64,000 nucleotides of DNA from Haloferax marinisediminis. GTDB taxonomy: Archaea; Halobacteriota; Halobacteria; Halobacteriales; Haloferacaceae. Location of the stretch: the NCBI RefSeq assembly GCF_009674585.1, contig NZ_WKJP01000001.1, positions 124,001 to 188,000 of the forward strand, read 5' to 3'. Position numbers and translations under genes: made by a program. The notes beneath the pieces are model-generated. The model did not search any database. It had not been told where the DNA came from and worked only from the letters and a program-made list of their open reading frames with translations. The stretch's first letter is position 1; every line of letters starts with the position of its first letter. Below are positions 1 through 8,380 of this stretch, piece after piece.

Positions 1-1
1 A

Positions 2-955
2 CTCCCCTACACGACGCGCCTCCCACCGATGGTCGCGTACGATCCTGAAGCACATGCGGTCGTGTGCGACGAGTGTTCGACGCGATATGACCCTGCGCTC
101 CCAGGTATCCGAAATGCCATCGAGTGCTGTCACAGTCTCGATGCTGTCGACCGCGACGATATCCCAATCTCGTATCTCCCGCTCAAACTCTCGGCAGTCG
201 AACGCGGGAGTAGTGCGTTCACCGACGCACAGCTCCGCTTCCTTCAAGCAGTCTACTCAGCACACCAGCGCCGGTTCGACCCCGAGTTCGAGTACGACCT
301 CATGTACGACAGTATGGTTCGCCTCCAGGAGTACACGGGCGTTTCACCCAAGGAGGTTCGCGAGCTCATCGATGGCGAGTCGCTCGCCCTCGACTGTACG
401 TACCCACACAAACTCTACACTGTGACGCCGAAGGGGCGCCGTGCGATTGCGGTCCGCCATCGCGAGGGAGTCGCCCATGGCCATGGCCGTGGTGATATGA
501 GTGAGTCGAGTCTGCACGTCGTTATGGTGGAACTCGGTCGACGGTATCTCGAACAAGCGTTTGTTGAGAATGACGAGTCAACAGCCGTCGAGGCCGTCTC
601 CTACTTCGAACCCGACGACTCCCGTTCGCGTCTCGATGCCGTCTGTCTAGACGAGAATGGAAACATCGTCGTCACGCTCGAAGCCGAGCGAGCGAATCAC
701 GATATTCTGACGGGGGTGCCCGAAGACTACGATAAGATGGCTGCGTGCGACCCCGAAGCCGCTGTGTGGGTCGTCAAGAACCGGAGTGACGCACACGAAG
801 TCCTTCGTGCATTGAACGAACCGAACGAAGGCCCGCCGCGCGTAGAGAAGACGTATAGTACGAACTCACCCCCATCGACGTTCCAGATTTCCCAGCCTGG
901 GTTTACGGAGATGCACACGCTGCAGGAACTCAGGGATTCGACGCTAAGTGAGTGA
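2..955 (+). CDS. Hypothetical accessory protein, 5' end outside window, possible nuclease-like C-terminus
   Basis: The frame is open to the left edge, so the gene is probably truncated there; an ATG at 29 could also be the start (308 aa). A CDEC cysteine pair near the N-terminus looks like half of a zinc site. The middle contains a winged-helix-like stretch ending in YTVTPKGRRA, typical of DNA-binding helices. The C-terminal part has SRLDAVCL followed by VTLEAERAN, a D...ExE arrangement reminiscent of PD-(D/E)XK folds but without the usual lysine. I do not recognise a named family. Neighbouring genes suggest a plasmid- or virus-derived region. Function is unknown. Confidence 0.6.
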   Translation, partial: LPYTTRLPPMVAYDPEAHAVVCDECSTRYDPALPGIRNAIECCHSLDAVDRDDIPISYLPLKLSAVERGSSAFTDAQLRFLQAVYSAHQRRFDPEFEYDLMYDSMVRLQEYTGVSPKEVRELIDGESLALDCTYPHKLYTVTPKGRRAIAVRHREGVAHGHGRGDMSESSLHVVMVELGRRYLEQAFVENDESTAVEAVSYFEPDDSRSRLDAVCLDENGNIVVTLEAERANHDILTGVPEDYDKMAACDPEAAVWVVKNRSDAHEVLRALNEPNEGPPRVEKTYSTNSPPSTFQISQPGFTEMHTLQELRDSTLSE

Positions 956-1000
956 GCGAGACGAGTCCTGAAACCACGTGAGCGTGATTCACAGCACCCG

Positions 1001-2014
1001 TTAGGGAGTAATCACAAGTTTGCCGACGCTCTCGCGGTTCTGCATGGCAGCGAAGGCGTCACCAGTCTGCTCCAGTAGGTAGGTGTCGTCGATGATGGGC
1101 GTCAACGCCCCCTCGGCAACCAGTTCGACGAGCGTCTCGAGGTCCGTCTGCGTGCCCATCGTACTCCCGATGACTCGTTTGTGTCCGAGAAACAGGTCTG
1201 CGATGTCGATATCAGAGAACTGCCCGGCAGTACGGCCACAGACGACCATCCGCCCACCGCGTCGAAGGACGTCGAGTCCGAGTCCGGTGTACGCACCACC
1301 GAGGTGGTTCAACACTGCATCCGGGGTTCCGATGGCCTGGACTGACTCACGGAGGTCGTCCGGGTCCGTGCCCTGGATTGCGTGAGCAAGGCCGATGCCT
1401 TCCAGCTGGTCGAGTTTGTCGCGGGATGATGATGTCCCGATTGTTCGGGCACCGAATATGCTCGCGAGTTGGACGCCAGCGACACCCACGCCACCAGTTG
1501 CACCCGGAATGAATACGAGGTCGGTTGGCCCAACGCGAGCCCGGCGAAGCATCTGATACGCAGTCATGTACGCCGTCGGAAGTGCGGCAGCCTGTGTCAT
1601 CTCGACGCTATCAGGAAGGGTGACAAGACGGGCTGCCTCAACACAGGCAGCCTCTGCAAGGCCACCGTGATACAGTGAGTACGATTCACAAAGATTCTCG
1701 GGACCCTCGCGACAGAATCGACAGACTCCACAGGTCTCGTTCGGGCAGAGGACCACACGGTCGCCCGGGGTGACTGACGTGACGTCGTCACCGACCGCAC
1801 GGACCTCTCCAGCGAGGTCCAGCCCGCTCACGAACGGCAGGTTATCTGCGGTGACCATCGCAGAGTCACCCTCGAGAATCCACAGATCGTGCCGATTGAT
1901 CGAGGCCGCTTCGACATCGACAACCGCCTCGGTCGGTCCGGGTTCGGGGGTTGGTTGCTCGATAAGCGAGACTCCGTCAGGGCCGATGAGGTCGGTGAAG
2001 GCTGCGGCACGCAT
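1001..2014 (-). CDS. Zinc-dependent alcohol dehydrogenase / quinone oxidoreductase family (MDR)
   Basis: A 337-aa medium-chain dehydrogenase/reductase. The open frame extends upstream, but the start at 2014 gives the standard N-terminus MRAAAFTD. The catalytic GroES-like domain carries an SINRHDLW segment and the structural zinc loop CGVCRFC followed by a fourth Cys. A Rossmann nucleotide-binding segment GATGGVGVAGVQ follows near residue 170. Family members oxidise alcohols or reduce enones with NAD(P)H; the substrate cannot be read from sequence. It is alone, with accessory genes on both sides, and its upstream region holds copy 1 of the 28-bp repeat. Confidence 0.9.
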   Translation of the reverse strand: MRAAAFTDLIGPDGVSLIEQPTPEPGPTEAVVDVEAASINRHDLWILEGDSAMVTADNLPFVSGLDLAGEVRAVGDDVTSVTPGDRVVLCPNETCGVCRFCREGPENLCESYSLYHGGLAEAACVEAARLVTLPDSVEMTQAAALPTAYMTAYQMLRRARVGPTDLVFIPGATGGVGVAGVQLASIFGARTIGTSSSRDKLDQLEGIGLAHAIQGTDPDDLRESVQAIGTPDAVLNHLGGAYTGLGLDVLRRGGRMVVCGRTAGQFSDIDIADLFLGHKRVIGSTMGTQTDLETLVELVAEGALTPIIDDTYLLEQTGDAFAAMQNRESVGKLVITP

Positions 2015-2151
2015 CGGGCTGGTATTCGGGAACCACGGCAATATGAGTAGTGACGGCCTCACGAAACCGGGGAGGACTGAAAGGGGCTGCGGCGAGCACG
2101 AAGACGGCCGACGCAAGGACCACAGGCCGCAGGCCGAGGACCGCAGCGAGG

Positions 2152-2179
2152 CCCTCGAGTGGTCGTCGCGGGGGCTTTC
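2152..2179 (+). repeat. 28-bp direct repeat, copy 1
   Basis: An exact 28-bp match, beginning CCCTCGAG and ending GGGGGCTTTC, to 3880-3907. The two copies bracket the two-gene cassette at 2273-3798. It lies in the GC-rich upstream region of the dehydrogenase gene, next to other CGCAG-rich sequence that resembles dispersed haloarchaeal intergenic repeats. It may be an attachment or recombination site, or one member of a genome-wide repeat family. Confidence 0.85.
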
Positions 2180-2272
2180 AGAGGGGCGTCTGACTATCGC
2201 TGTCCCTACTGAGACACCAACTATCTGCGAATCCACATAGCAATTTTATGCATTGTCTGAGTTGACTAGGAT

Positions 2273-3244
2273 ATGAAAGGAGACGAAGAGCCACCCGATT
2301 GGAAGTGTCTTGACCCGTGGTGGAGCGCGTTCACAGCGTCGGGTCCTGTTGCAAATGTCTCCATTCCAGCACGAGTGGTCGGCATGGATCACCTCGCCGA
2401 CCTTTGGGACGAACTCGACTCATGGTGGGACACCTACTCCGAGACTGGGACTGAAACAGCAGTCCAACTCGCTGAGCACCTCCGCCAGTCCAATCGAGAC
2501 TGGACCACTGCTGCCGCGCCGTTCGACACCGACCCGTTAGCTGTGGATCTCACACGAGACCGGATACGTCGAGGGCCGCTGCAGCCGAGTACCGAAGTCG
2601 GGTGGTCGCGGTGGCTTGCGCAGGTGTTGCGCCCGTCTGCAGCCCTCAGTACTGAACTGTTTGACCGTCCAGAGGGGCAGCCCCCACAAGAGGTCATCTT
2701 AGAAGACACGCTACCGAAATCAGATGGGTCGTCCAGGAGACCGGACATCCTCCTCTTGTATGACGACTGTGGCGTCTCAATCGAGGTGAAGCTCGATGAT
2801 GAGAACTACCAAAAGACAGCTGAGACAGCGGCACTCGTCGAAGCGTATTACGACGACCTCGAGTGGTCGCACTATCTCCTCCTCCCGAAGCGAAAGATGA
2901 GTCGTCTCGACGCCATCGTCGAACCGTTACTCACCGAGTTGCCTGATGGTCGAACCGAGATTGCGTGGGACGACCCAGGCCCAGTCACTGTGTTACACTG
3001 GCGTGATGTTACCACCGCGATTCGAACGCTCCTGTATCATGCTGACATCGTCGACGACCACTGGGGGGCCAACGCGTATCTGTTCTGTGCGGTCGCTGAG
3101 CAACAACTCTTGAAGTTCCAATCGCAACCGGTGATTGAACAGCTGGCAGCCCCTGCGACCGTCGTCAACACAGCCCGTCCGATTCGGATTGCACACACAC
3201 TCGGCGAACAACTAACATATCTCCGTGAGAGGGTGTTTCCATGA
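2273..3244 (+). CDS. PD-(D/E)XK nuclease-like protein, first gene of a two-gene cassette
   Basis: A 323-aa protein with a restriction-endonuclease-like core: RRPDILLL supplies Asp158, and VSIEVKLDD supplies Glu171 and Lys173. Together they make the D-(x)n-ExK signature on adjacent beta strands. The N-terminal 150 residues are unassigned, and the C-terminus (about 240-323) is mostly helical. A TATA-like AATTTTATGC lies about 25 nt before the ATG, fitting a leaderless start. Its stop overlaps the next gene by 4 nt, so the two are surely co-translated. A DNA-targeting, possibly defensive role is inference. Confidence 0.7.
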   Translation: MKGDEEPPDWKCLDPWWSAFTASGPVANVSIPARVVGMDHLADLWDELDSWWDTYSETGTETAVQLAEHLRQSNRDWTTAAAPFDTDPLAVDLTRDRIRRGPLQPSTEVGWSRWLAQVLRPSAALSTELFDRPEGQPPQEVILEDTLPKSDGSSRRPDILLLYDDCGVSIEVKLDDENYQKTAETAALVEAYYDDLEWSHYLLLPKRKMSRLDAIVEPLLTELPDGRTEIAWDDPGPVTVLHWRDVTTAIRTLLYHADIVDDHWGANAYLFCAVAEQQLLKFQSQPVIEQLAAPATVVNTARPIRIAHTLGEQLTYLRERVFP

Positions 3245-3798
3245 CAGACGAATTCCTCACGAAGGGGCTCGAAGAAGATCGCTATGTGAAGGCACTCCAG
3301 CTGGTCGACCAATTCGAGAGTGAAATCGAGGCGCTACTGTTTGAGTTCGATCAGCGGATGGTCGACCAACACCCCGACCTATTTGACTCGAGTACTGACC
3401 CGAACGTGAAGTCGCAACGAAGTTCTTCTGCGCTCGCAATCCACCGACTCAATCACTCGATGAAGGGGCCTCTGGCGCCGACTGAGGGGAAGGCGTACAC
3501 AATGAACGTCCATCTGTACTGGATGCCCCCGACCGAGTACGGTCGGACTGATATCGACGGCGCACTCCGTGCGTTTGGGTACAAGATCAAGCATGCTGAC
3601 CGGAGCATCGATACCCGAGTTGCTGAACAGACGCGGGCCGGTGACTGGTCCGTTGAGATGTCCGGAAACCCGTATGACAAAAATACGGTCTTTTATCGAC
3701 ACGTCAGCTCGGCTGCGGAGATCGAGGAGACTGCTGACATCCTCGTTCGTCACTTCTCTGAATTCGGTGATGAATATGCGATGTCTCCAGATGCGTAA
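3241..3798 (+). CDS. Hypothetical protein, second gene of the nuclease-like cassette
   Basis: A 185-aa acidic protein of unknown family that starts inside the stop of the preceding gene (ATGA overlap). There is no signal peptide or membrane segment. The first 60 residues look helical, and a mixed alpha/beta stretch follows from about residue 85. The tight coupling to the PD-(D/E)XK-like protein suggests a partner, specificity or antidote role; this is an inference from arrangement only. Copy 2 of the 28-bp repeat lies about 80 nt after its stop. Confidence 0.65.
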   Translation: MTDEFLTKGLEEDRYVKALQLVDQFESEIEALLFEFDQRMVDQHPDLFDSSTDPNVKSQRSSSALAIHRLNHSMKGPLAPTEGKAYTMNVHLYWMPPTEYGRTDIDGALRAFGYKIKHADRSIDTRVAEQTRAGDWSVEMSGNPYDKNTVFYRHVSSAAEIEETADILVRHFSEFGDEYAMSPDA

Positions 3799-3879
3799 CC
3801 GACGGTGACGCTGAGGGTGGGTTTCACCGTCCACTGTCAGTCATTTGGTGAGCATTCCGGTCACGCTTGATCACGCCGA

Positions 3880-3907
3880 CCCTCGAGTGGTCGTCGCGGG
3901 GGCTTTC
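3880..3907 (+). repeat. 28-bp direct repeat, copy 2
   Basis: Identical to 2152-2179 over 28 bp, with different flanking bases on both sides (G/A before, A/G after). It lies downstream of the two-gene cassette, in a gap of about 270 bp with no gene. Confidence 0.85.
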
Positions 3908-4067
3908 GACAACCTCGGTCCTTGTCCCTCATTCAGGACCATGGATGAGAGAACGCAGACGGCCCTTCCCCGAATCCTCCAGAACAACTCACCATCAGTC
4001 TCACGTGAATGACTGTCAAGCTAACAACGAATAAACATTAATTTTGTTACACGTTGTGTGGATAGAT

Positions 4068-4736
4068 ATGAAACTCGACCCAGTAATCGCCCAGCCTCCA
4101 CGGAGTTTGCACCGCGCCGCACTCAGGGAGGAAGCAGAACGCGCGGTGGGAACACGAGCGGATGTCGGGGTCGAAGAAGAGGAAGAAGAAGTTGAGAGAG
4201 AACTGGATGTCCTCGTCGATGAACACCGCCGAGAGTTGGACGCTGTCGGCGAACGGATGGAGTTCCCTGAAGACATGGCTGGCGTGAGTGACGCACTGTA
4301 CCAACTGAAAAACACCATCCCCACAGACGTGCTCATCCTCTGGGCAGCGGTTGAAGGGGCTGTCCGCCTGTACGGCCTCCCGTTCGAGGTGTACGTCGTG
4401 CTGGTCGCGTTCATTACGCTCGCGATGCCAGTGTACGTCTATCGAGCTATCAAGAAACCAGCGTCTCCGACGCTCGAAACCCCAGATGGCCAGTGGTGGG
4501 ATAACGCCAATTTCCAGTGGCAGAGCGTTCTCTCCGCAGGCGCGTTCCTTGTCTGGGTGTACTACCTTGGTGGACCGTTCGCGATGGCTGGCCTCCAAGA
4601 CCCAGGTATCGCGGCCGTCCTCGTCATCATCTATCCCGTAGTGATCGTCACCTCACAGTTCTACGGGAGTTACGTCATCTACCAACTCGAAAAGATCCGC
4701 AAGCCCGGAACTGAGCGGCCACAGGATACCGTTTGA
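4068..4736 (+). CDS. Small integral membrane protein with acidic N-terminal helix
   Basis: 222 aa from the ATG at 4068. That start is chosen because a TATA-like TAAACATTAATTTT lies about 25-35 nt upstream. Residues 1-75 are soluble and very charged, with a run of seven glutamates, and are likely coiled coil. About four hydrophobic segments follow, roughly 87-103, 105-125, 148-170 and 173-198. The C-terminus is short and charged. No family is recognised. Membrane proteins of this size are common in haloarchaeal plasmids and proviruses. Confidence 0.6.
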   Translation: MKLDPVIAQPPRSLHRAALREEAERAVGTRADVGVEEEEEEVERELDVLVDEHRRELDAVGERMEFPEDMAGVSDALYQLKNTIPTDVLILWAAVEGAVRLYGLPFEVYVVLVAFITLAMPVYVYRAIKKPASPTLETPDGQWWDNANFQWQSVLSAGAFLVWVYYLGGPFAMAGLQDPGIAAVLVIIYPVVIVTSQFYGSYVIYQLEKIRKPGTERPQDTV

Positions 4737-4768
4737 ACGCGTTGTGAAAATGCGTGTCTCATGGTGCA

Positions 4769-6034
4769 TCAGTCCCGTCTGAACCACCGAACTAACCACC
4801 ACCCATCATCGTCTGTGTCGTCTGCCGCTGCGACCTGCGCTTCTAATTCACGTCGCCGTTCGCGTTCGGCTTCCAACTCCGCTTGTAGTCGCTCGTTCTC
4901 TTCGAGCACTGATTCGAGGTGTGTCTGAAGGTCGTTGAGTCGCTCCAGGTGCGCAGTCTCGCGAGCGCGTGCCGCTCGGCCCACGTCCGCCGCTGACGCC
5001 TCTTTCTTCGTCCCATCTATCGCAGCATCGTCGTCACGCTCTCTCGTTCGCTTTCGAGAGCCACCTTTCCGCGTCGTCGATCGCCGGACTGCACTGGAAA
5101 ATCCAGACGGGTCGTAGTATTCGGTCGTCCCTGCGATTGCTCTCTCGATTGTCTTCTCGCCGTAGGTCGACCCATCTGCGTAGTGCACCTCGTCCCATTT
5201 CTCTCGGTACAGTCTTGAGTCGCGTACCAGGCGATCCATCTGCTGTGCGTCGCCCCCGGTCCAGAACGCCAGGATCGAACTCAGTGCCATGTCAGCCTCT
5301 GAGTGACTGTCGTATGCGCCCGCGTCGCCTTTCCACAGGCGGCTGAATTTCAGGCCGTTGGCCGCGTTCGACGCTCGTTTGACTATGTCTTCGTCTGTGA
5401 GGCCGTTGCCTGTGAGTGTGGCGTCTTGACCGCCTGTCTCCGGTTCGACAACCCCGACTGTCGTCTTGGATGGTCCGCTGTTCGATGCTGTGTCTGGTGT
5501 CTCGAAGTACGCTGCGTGCAGCGCGGTGAGTTCGGCTGTCCGGTCTTCGATGTCGTTCGATGGGCCGTCAACCCGCTCGCCTGTCACGGTGAAGAAGCGC
5601 GCCTGGTCGTACAGTTCGAGGTTTCCTGTTCGGTTGCCGTCTGGGGGGAGGTCTCCGTTGATGATGATGTGATACCCCGTTCCCGAGGGGCTCACTTCCG
5701 TGTACGAGTCCATCCGGTCGATGATCATCTGCGACCATTCTTCGGTCTCGCCCGTCTCGCTGTCGCGACACTTGTCCAGGTCGATTCCCACGTACGGGTC
5801 GTCGTCGGTGAACACGAATCCCACGCCGTCTGCGTTCCCCGCTTCGGCGTATGCTAGTGCCTCGTCGAACGTTGTCCACGTCTTCGCGTCTGTCGCCGAC
5901 GCGTACCCCCCGGTCACGTCCTGTGGAACCTTCGTTTCAGCTCCAGTTCTCGTCTGTTTGCGCCACCCTACCCACTGGGCTCGTTCACAGAGGTCATCTG
6001 GGAGTGCGTCGCGCGTGGGGAGTGGTGGTGTCAT
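4769..6034 (-). CDS. Archaeo-eukaryotic primase-polymerase (PrimPol) of plasmid/virus type
   Basis: 421 aa. The AEP catalytic core shows the metal-binding pair Asp85/Asp87 (YVGIDLDKC), the SPSGTGYH motif at 115-122 that places the catalytic His122, and ARFFTVTGE at about 145-153 for nucleotide binding. Residues about 215-305 (ADMALSSILAFWTGG ... YGEKTIERAI) match the helix-bundle domain that follows this type of polymerase, as in NrS-1-like enzymes. Residues about 345-405 form a charged coiled coil, and the protein ends in a Trp-rich tail. Such proteins initiate replication of extrachromosomal elements. The TACACCC motif cluster lies directly upstream of its start. Confidence 0.85.
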   Translation of the reverse strand: MTPPLPTRDALPDDLCERAQWVGWRKQTRTGAETKVPQDVTGGYASATDAKTWTTFDEALAYAEAGNADGVGFVFTDDDPYVGIDLDKCRDSETGETEEWSQMIIDRMDSYTEVSPSGTGYHIIINGDLPPDGNRTGNLELYDQARFFTVTGERVDGPSNDIEDRTAELTALHAAYFETPDTASNSGPSKTTVGVVEPETGGQDATLTGNGLTDEDIVKRASNAANGLKFSRLWKGDAGAYDSHSEADMALSSILAFWTGGDAQQMDRLVRDSRLYREKWDEVHYADGSTYGEKTIERAIAGTTEYYDPSGFSSAVRRSTTRKGGSRKRTRERDDDAAIDGTKKEASAADVGRAARARETAHLERLNDLQTHLESVLEENERLQAELEAERERRRELEAQVAAADDTDDDGWWLVRWFRRD

Positions 6035-6966
6035 TGCTTGTGTGAGTGTCTCGGTGGAGGTCTAGTAGGTGTTTCGCGCCCGTACACCCTGCTCGATTTT
6101 GGCTGGTTTTCTACACCCTTTTGGGTATTTACCCCCTTCCGTCTCACCCGCTACACCCCCCGTCTTCAGGGGTGTACACCCACGCCATTTTCCCGCAAGG
6201 GTGTACTCGTCCTGGACGCGTCATGGGTGTACGACCACACCCTCGATGTCGGCGGCTGCCCTGTACTCGCGCTCGGCGATTCCCTTGTTTCTGGACTCGA
6301 GCGCCCTCATTGCCGGGTTTCTCACGTTGACGACCGCTGTGTCTCTGTCGTCGTCTGCCCTGGTTTTCCGGTTTCTGACGCCCGTCTCACACCCCTCAAA
6401 CCCGGTACACCCTATCGTTAGTGGGGTGTATCGCCTGTTTTGGATGTGGCGTGTTGCCTGGTTTTTCGCTTCTTTGGTGCCCGCTTCCCCCTCGCTCGTC
6501 GCCCCGGTTCTCCCTTCTCGATTGCTGCCCACACCCCACTTTCTCTCGACGCTTACGCCCTGTGTCCCAGGTTCGTCTCGACTGGAAGGGCAGGGGTGTT
6601 TCGATGCATACGACTCGCCGTTTTTTTCGATGGCGCCTGGGTGTGGCTGAGCGATGGCAACCAAGGGTGTTGTTGCGGGGAATAGGAAGGGTGTACTCCA
6701 GTGGAACCAAAGGTAGGTTGTGAAACCCATATCGAGTCCAAGAACGAGCAGGCGAGACCACCATCGTCGTCGCAACCCCACGAACCCAGACAGACCTGAC
6801 AATCGTCGTTCGGCCAGTGTGATGGCGCGGATGCGGAGGACCCACGAAATCGTTTTCCACCCTCTTTTGACAATTGTTAACGTCCCACACATCGAATGAC
6901 TACCTAGTGCTCGAGTCGGAGGCAAGAGGAGACCGTCACCGAAGACGAGCGCTACGGAGTAAGACA
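6035..6966. other. Non-coding stretch of about 0.9 kb upstream of PrimPol
   Basis: No convincing gene is present. Open frames here encode basic, Cys/Arg/Trp-rich peptides unlike the acidic local proteome. A minus-strand frame ending at 6221 has a more plausible last 50 residues but no good start. The stretch holds the TACACCC cluster and probably the promoter for the PrimPol gene on the minus strand. Confidence 0.6.
6083..6695. repeat. Iteron-like cluster of TACACCC/GGGTGTA motifs, candidate replication origin
   Basis: The 7-mer TACACCC or its complement occurs at 6083, 6112, 6152, 6175, 6406 (forward) and about 6170, 6199, 6225, 6424, 6689 (reverse). Several copies extend to TACACCCT. The copies at 6170-6181 form the perfect palindrome GGGTGTACACCC. 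The copies at 6152-6159 and 6169-6176 can form a hairpin with a 9-nt loop. The cluster begins just upstream of the PrimPol start. Repeated short motifs beside a replication gene are the usual form of iteron origins; copies of this motif elsewhere in the window are isolated. Confidence 0.65.
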
Positions 6967-7413
6967 ATGGCATCAGCAAGTACACCAACCCCCGGAGCCG
7001 ACGCGAACGCACTCATTGCTCGCCGGTACCCGGAAGACATCGCAACACAGGGGAACCTCGACCTCATCGACGAGATTTGTGTCGAAGACGTCCTCGACCA
7101 CAGTCCGCTCGGCGACCTGAAGGGGCGCGAAGAACAGAAAGAACAGATGCGGATGCTTCGAGGGGCGTTCAGTGACTTCTCGGCGACAGTCGAGGACGTC
7201 GTCACCGAAGGCGACATGGTCGCCATGCGCGTCACCTTACGCGGAACCCACGATGGTGAGTTCATGGGCCGCGACGGAACCGGAAAGACGTTCGAGGTCT
7301 CGAACATGGTGTTCACTCGCATCGAAGACGGACTGATCGCAGAGCGGTGGGTCATCCCGGACATGATGGGAATGCTCACCCAACTCGGCATCGTCGACGC
7401 ACCTCAGATGTGA
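6967..7413 (+). CDS. SnoaL-like / NTF2-fold ester cyclase-type protein
   Basis: 148 aa from the ATG at 6967. The open frame extends further upstream, but that extension is basic and unlike the family. The sequence shows the cone-shaped NTF2 fold pattern of SnoaL proteins: an N-terminal helix pair, then a DVLDHSP segment, a central GREEQKEQ helix, and C-terminal strands ending in ERWVIPDMMGM. The family includes polyketide cyclases and many uncharacterised proteins that bind small hydrophobic molecules. Substrate unknown. It faces the MaoC gene convergently. Confidence 0.8.
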   Translation: MASASTPTPGADANALIARRYPEDIATQGNLDLIDEICVEDVLDHSPLGDLKGREEQKEQMRMLRGAFSDFSATVEDVVTEGDMVAMRVTLRGTHDGEFMGRDGTGKTFEVSNMVFTRIEDGLIAERWVIPDMMGMLTQLGIVDAPQM

Positions 7414-7447
7414 GGGCACCGAACAGCGGTTTTTTCGGCGCGTGGAC

Positions 7448-7912
7448 TTACTCGCTCGCCACGCCACCGATGGGCATCGTGTAGCAGACGGCAGTGCCCT
7501 TCAGAACGACCGTCCCATCGTCACGCGTAATCTCCGTTTCGAGTTCGGTAATCGGCTTGTCCTCGCGGACCTTCGTGACTTCGACCCACCCAGTAATCGT
7601 GTCACCGGGGCGGACCGGCGCGGTGAAATCCCAGTTCACGTTGAGGAACACTGACCCCGGACCGGGCAGGTCTTCGGCGACGATGGCGTTGAGAAGCGCG
7701 CTCGTGACGCCCCCCTGCACGACGATTTCACCAAACTGTGTTGCCTTGGCGACTTCCTCGTCGTAGTGGAGCGGGTTGTAGTCGCCGCTCAGTTCTGAGA
7801 ACAGTTCGATGTACTCCGGTTCGATGGTCCGTGAGCGTTCGGCGTACTCGCCGACTCGCGGGGGGCCACGCGGCCAAATCGTATCGGGTGCGGAGGTGTC
7901 GGTGTCGTCCAT
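7448..7912 (-). CDS. MaoC-like (R)-specific enoyl-CoA hydratase
   Basis: 154 aa with a single hot-dog fold. The catalytic motif is visible as FSELSGDYNPLHYDEEVA, giving the Asp and His of the hydratase-2 signature (about residues 44-49). GGVTSALLNAIV follows on the central helix. These enzymes hydrate enoyl-CoA to (R)-3-hydroxyacyl-CoA in fatty-acid turnover or to feed polyhydroxyalkanoate synthesis, which many haloarchaea perform. Nothing nearby ties it to one pathway. Confidence 0.85.
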   Translation of the reverse strand: MDDTDTSAPDTIWPRGPPRVGEYAERSRTIEPEYIELFSELSGDYNPLHYDEEVAKATQFGEIVVQGGVTSALLNAIVAEDLPGPGSVFLNVNWDFTAPVRPGDTITGWVEVTKVREDKPITELETEITRDDGTVVLKGTAVCYTMPIGGVASE

Positions 7913-8380
7913 ACGAGATTGATTGGCGTTCTGAGACGATAGCCGTGCGGGAGGGAATACACGAGACGATGTGAGTACTCGATGGATGGTCTACTCCGAC
8001 TCCAACACGCCAGACGAGGAAATTTCAGTCTCCGTCACGGACACAGTTAGGTACCTGAGTTGACCCCGGCGAATGAGCGACTGGAAACGCAGTCGCGACT
8101 CACTGAGAACAACGTCGAGAGAAGTAAGAGCGAGGGCGGCCGGGCACCCGCCCACACTCCACGGACACTGGGGAAAACTCCCCGGTATACGCAACCCAAG
8201 TGCAGGTATCTACCTGCAGTACATCTATTCAAACCCGGGGGTTAAAACGTTTTTCTAGTGTCATTTGCGGCGTGAGTTCACCTGACGCAGTTGGTGCGCC
8301 GCCGGTTACAGCACGTGCCCTCGCTGCTGGCCACTGCACGAAAATTCGAATGTCTGCTGAGGACTGTCTCAAGAACGGAG
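7913..8380. other. Intergenic region with several hairpins, possible untranslated RNA
   Basis: No gene with haloarchaeal composition is seen. The stretch contains several perfect or near-perfect inverted repeats: GCGACTG...CAGTCGC near 8090, GGGGA...TCCCC near 8170, the palindrome at 8201-8218, and an AACCC-GGGGTT element followed by T-rich sequence near 8233-8255. It lies between the 3' end of the haemoglobin gene and the 5' end of the MaoC gene, both minus strand. Confidence 0.4.
8201..8218. promoter_or_regulatory. 18-bp palindrome, operator-like
   Basis: Perfect 8-bp arms TGCAGGTA and TACCTGCA separated by TC. It has the length and symmetry of a dimeric regulator site. No promoter for a known gene sits right beside it, so it could instead be an RNA hairpin. 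Confidence 0.35.

Noticed and set aside
2015-2236. N-terminal extension of the alcohol dehydrogenase frame
   Set aside because: The extension is Ser/Arg/Pro-rich and unlike the family; the start at 2014 gives the standard N-terminus and length.
1-6900. Transposase, integrase or CRISPR array in the accessory region
   Set aside because: No DDE, serine or tyrosine recombinase motifs and no regularly spaced repeats were found; mobility is inferred only from PrimPol and the direct repeats.
6221-7012. A 263-codon minus-strand frame across the gap upstream of PrimPol
   Set aside because: Composition is basic and Trp/Arg/Cys-rich, unlike the acidic local proteins; it overlaps the repeated motifs and the start of the SnoaL-like gene. 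Only its last 50 residues look coding-like and they lack a good start.
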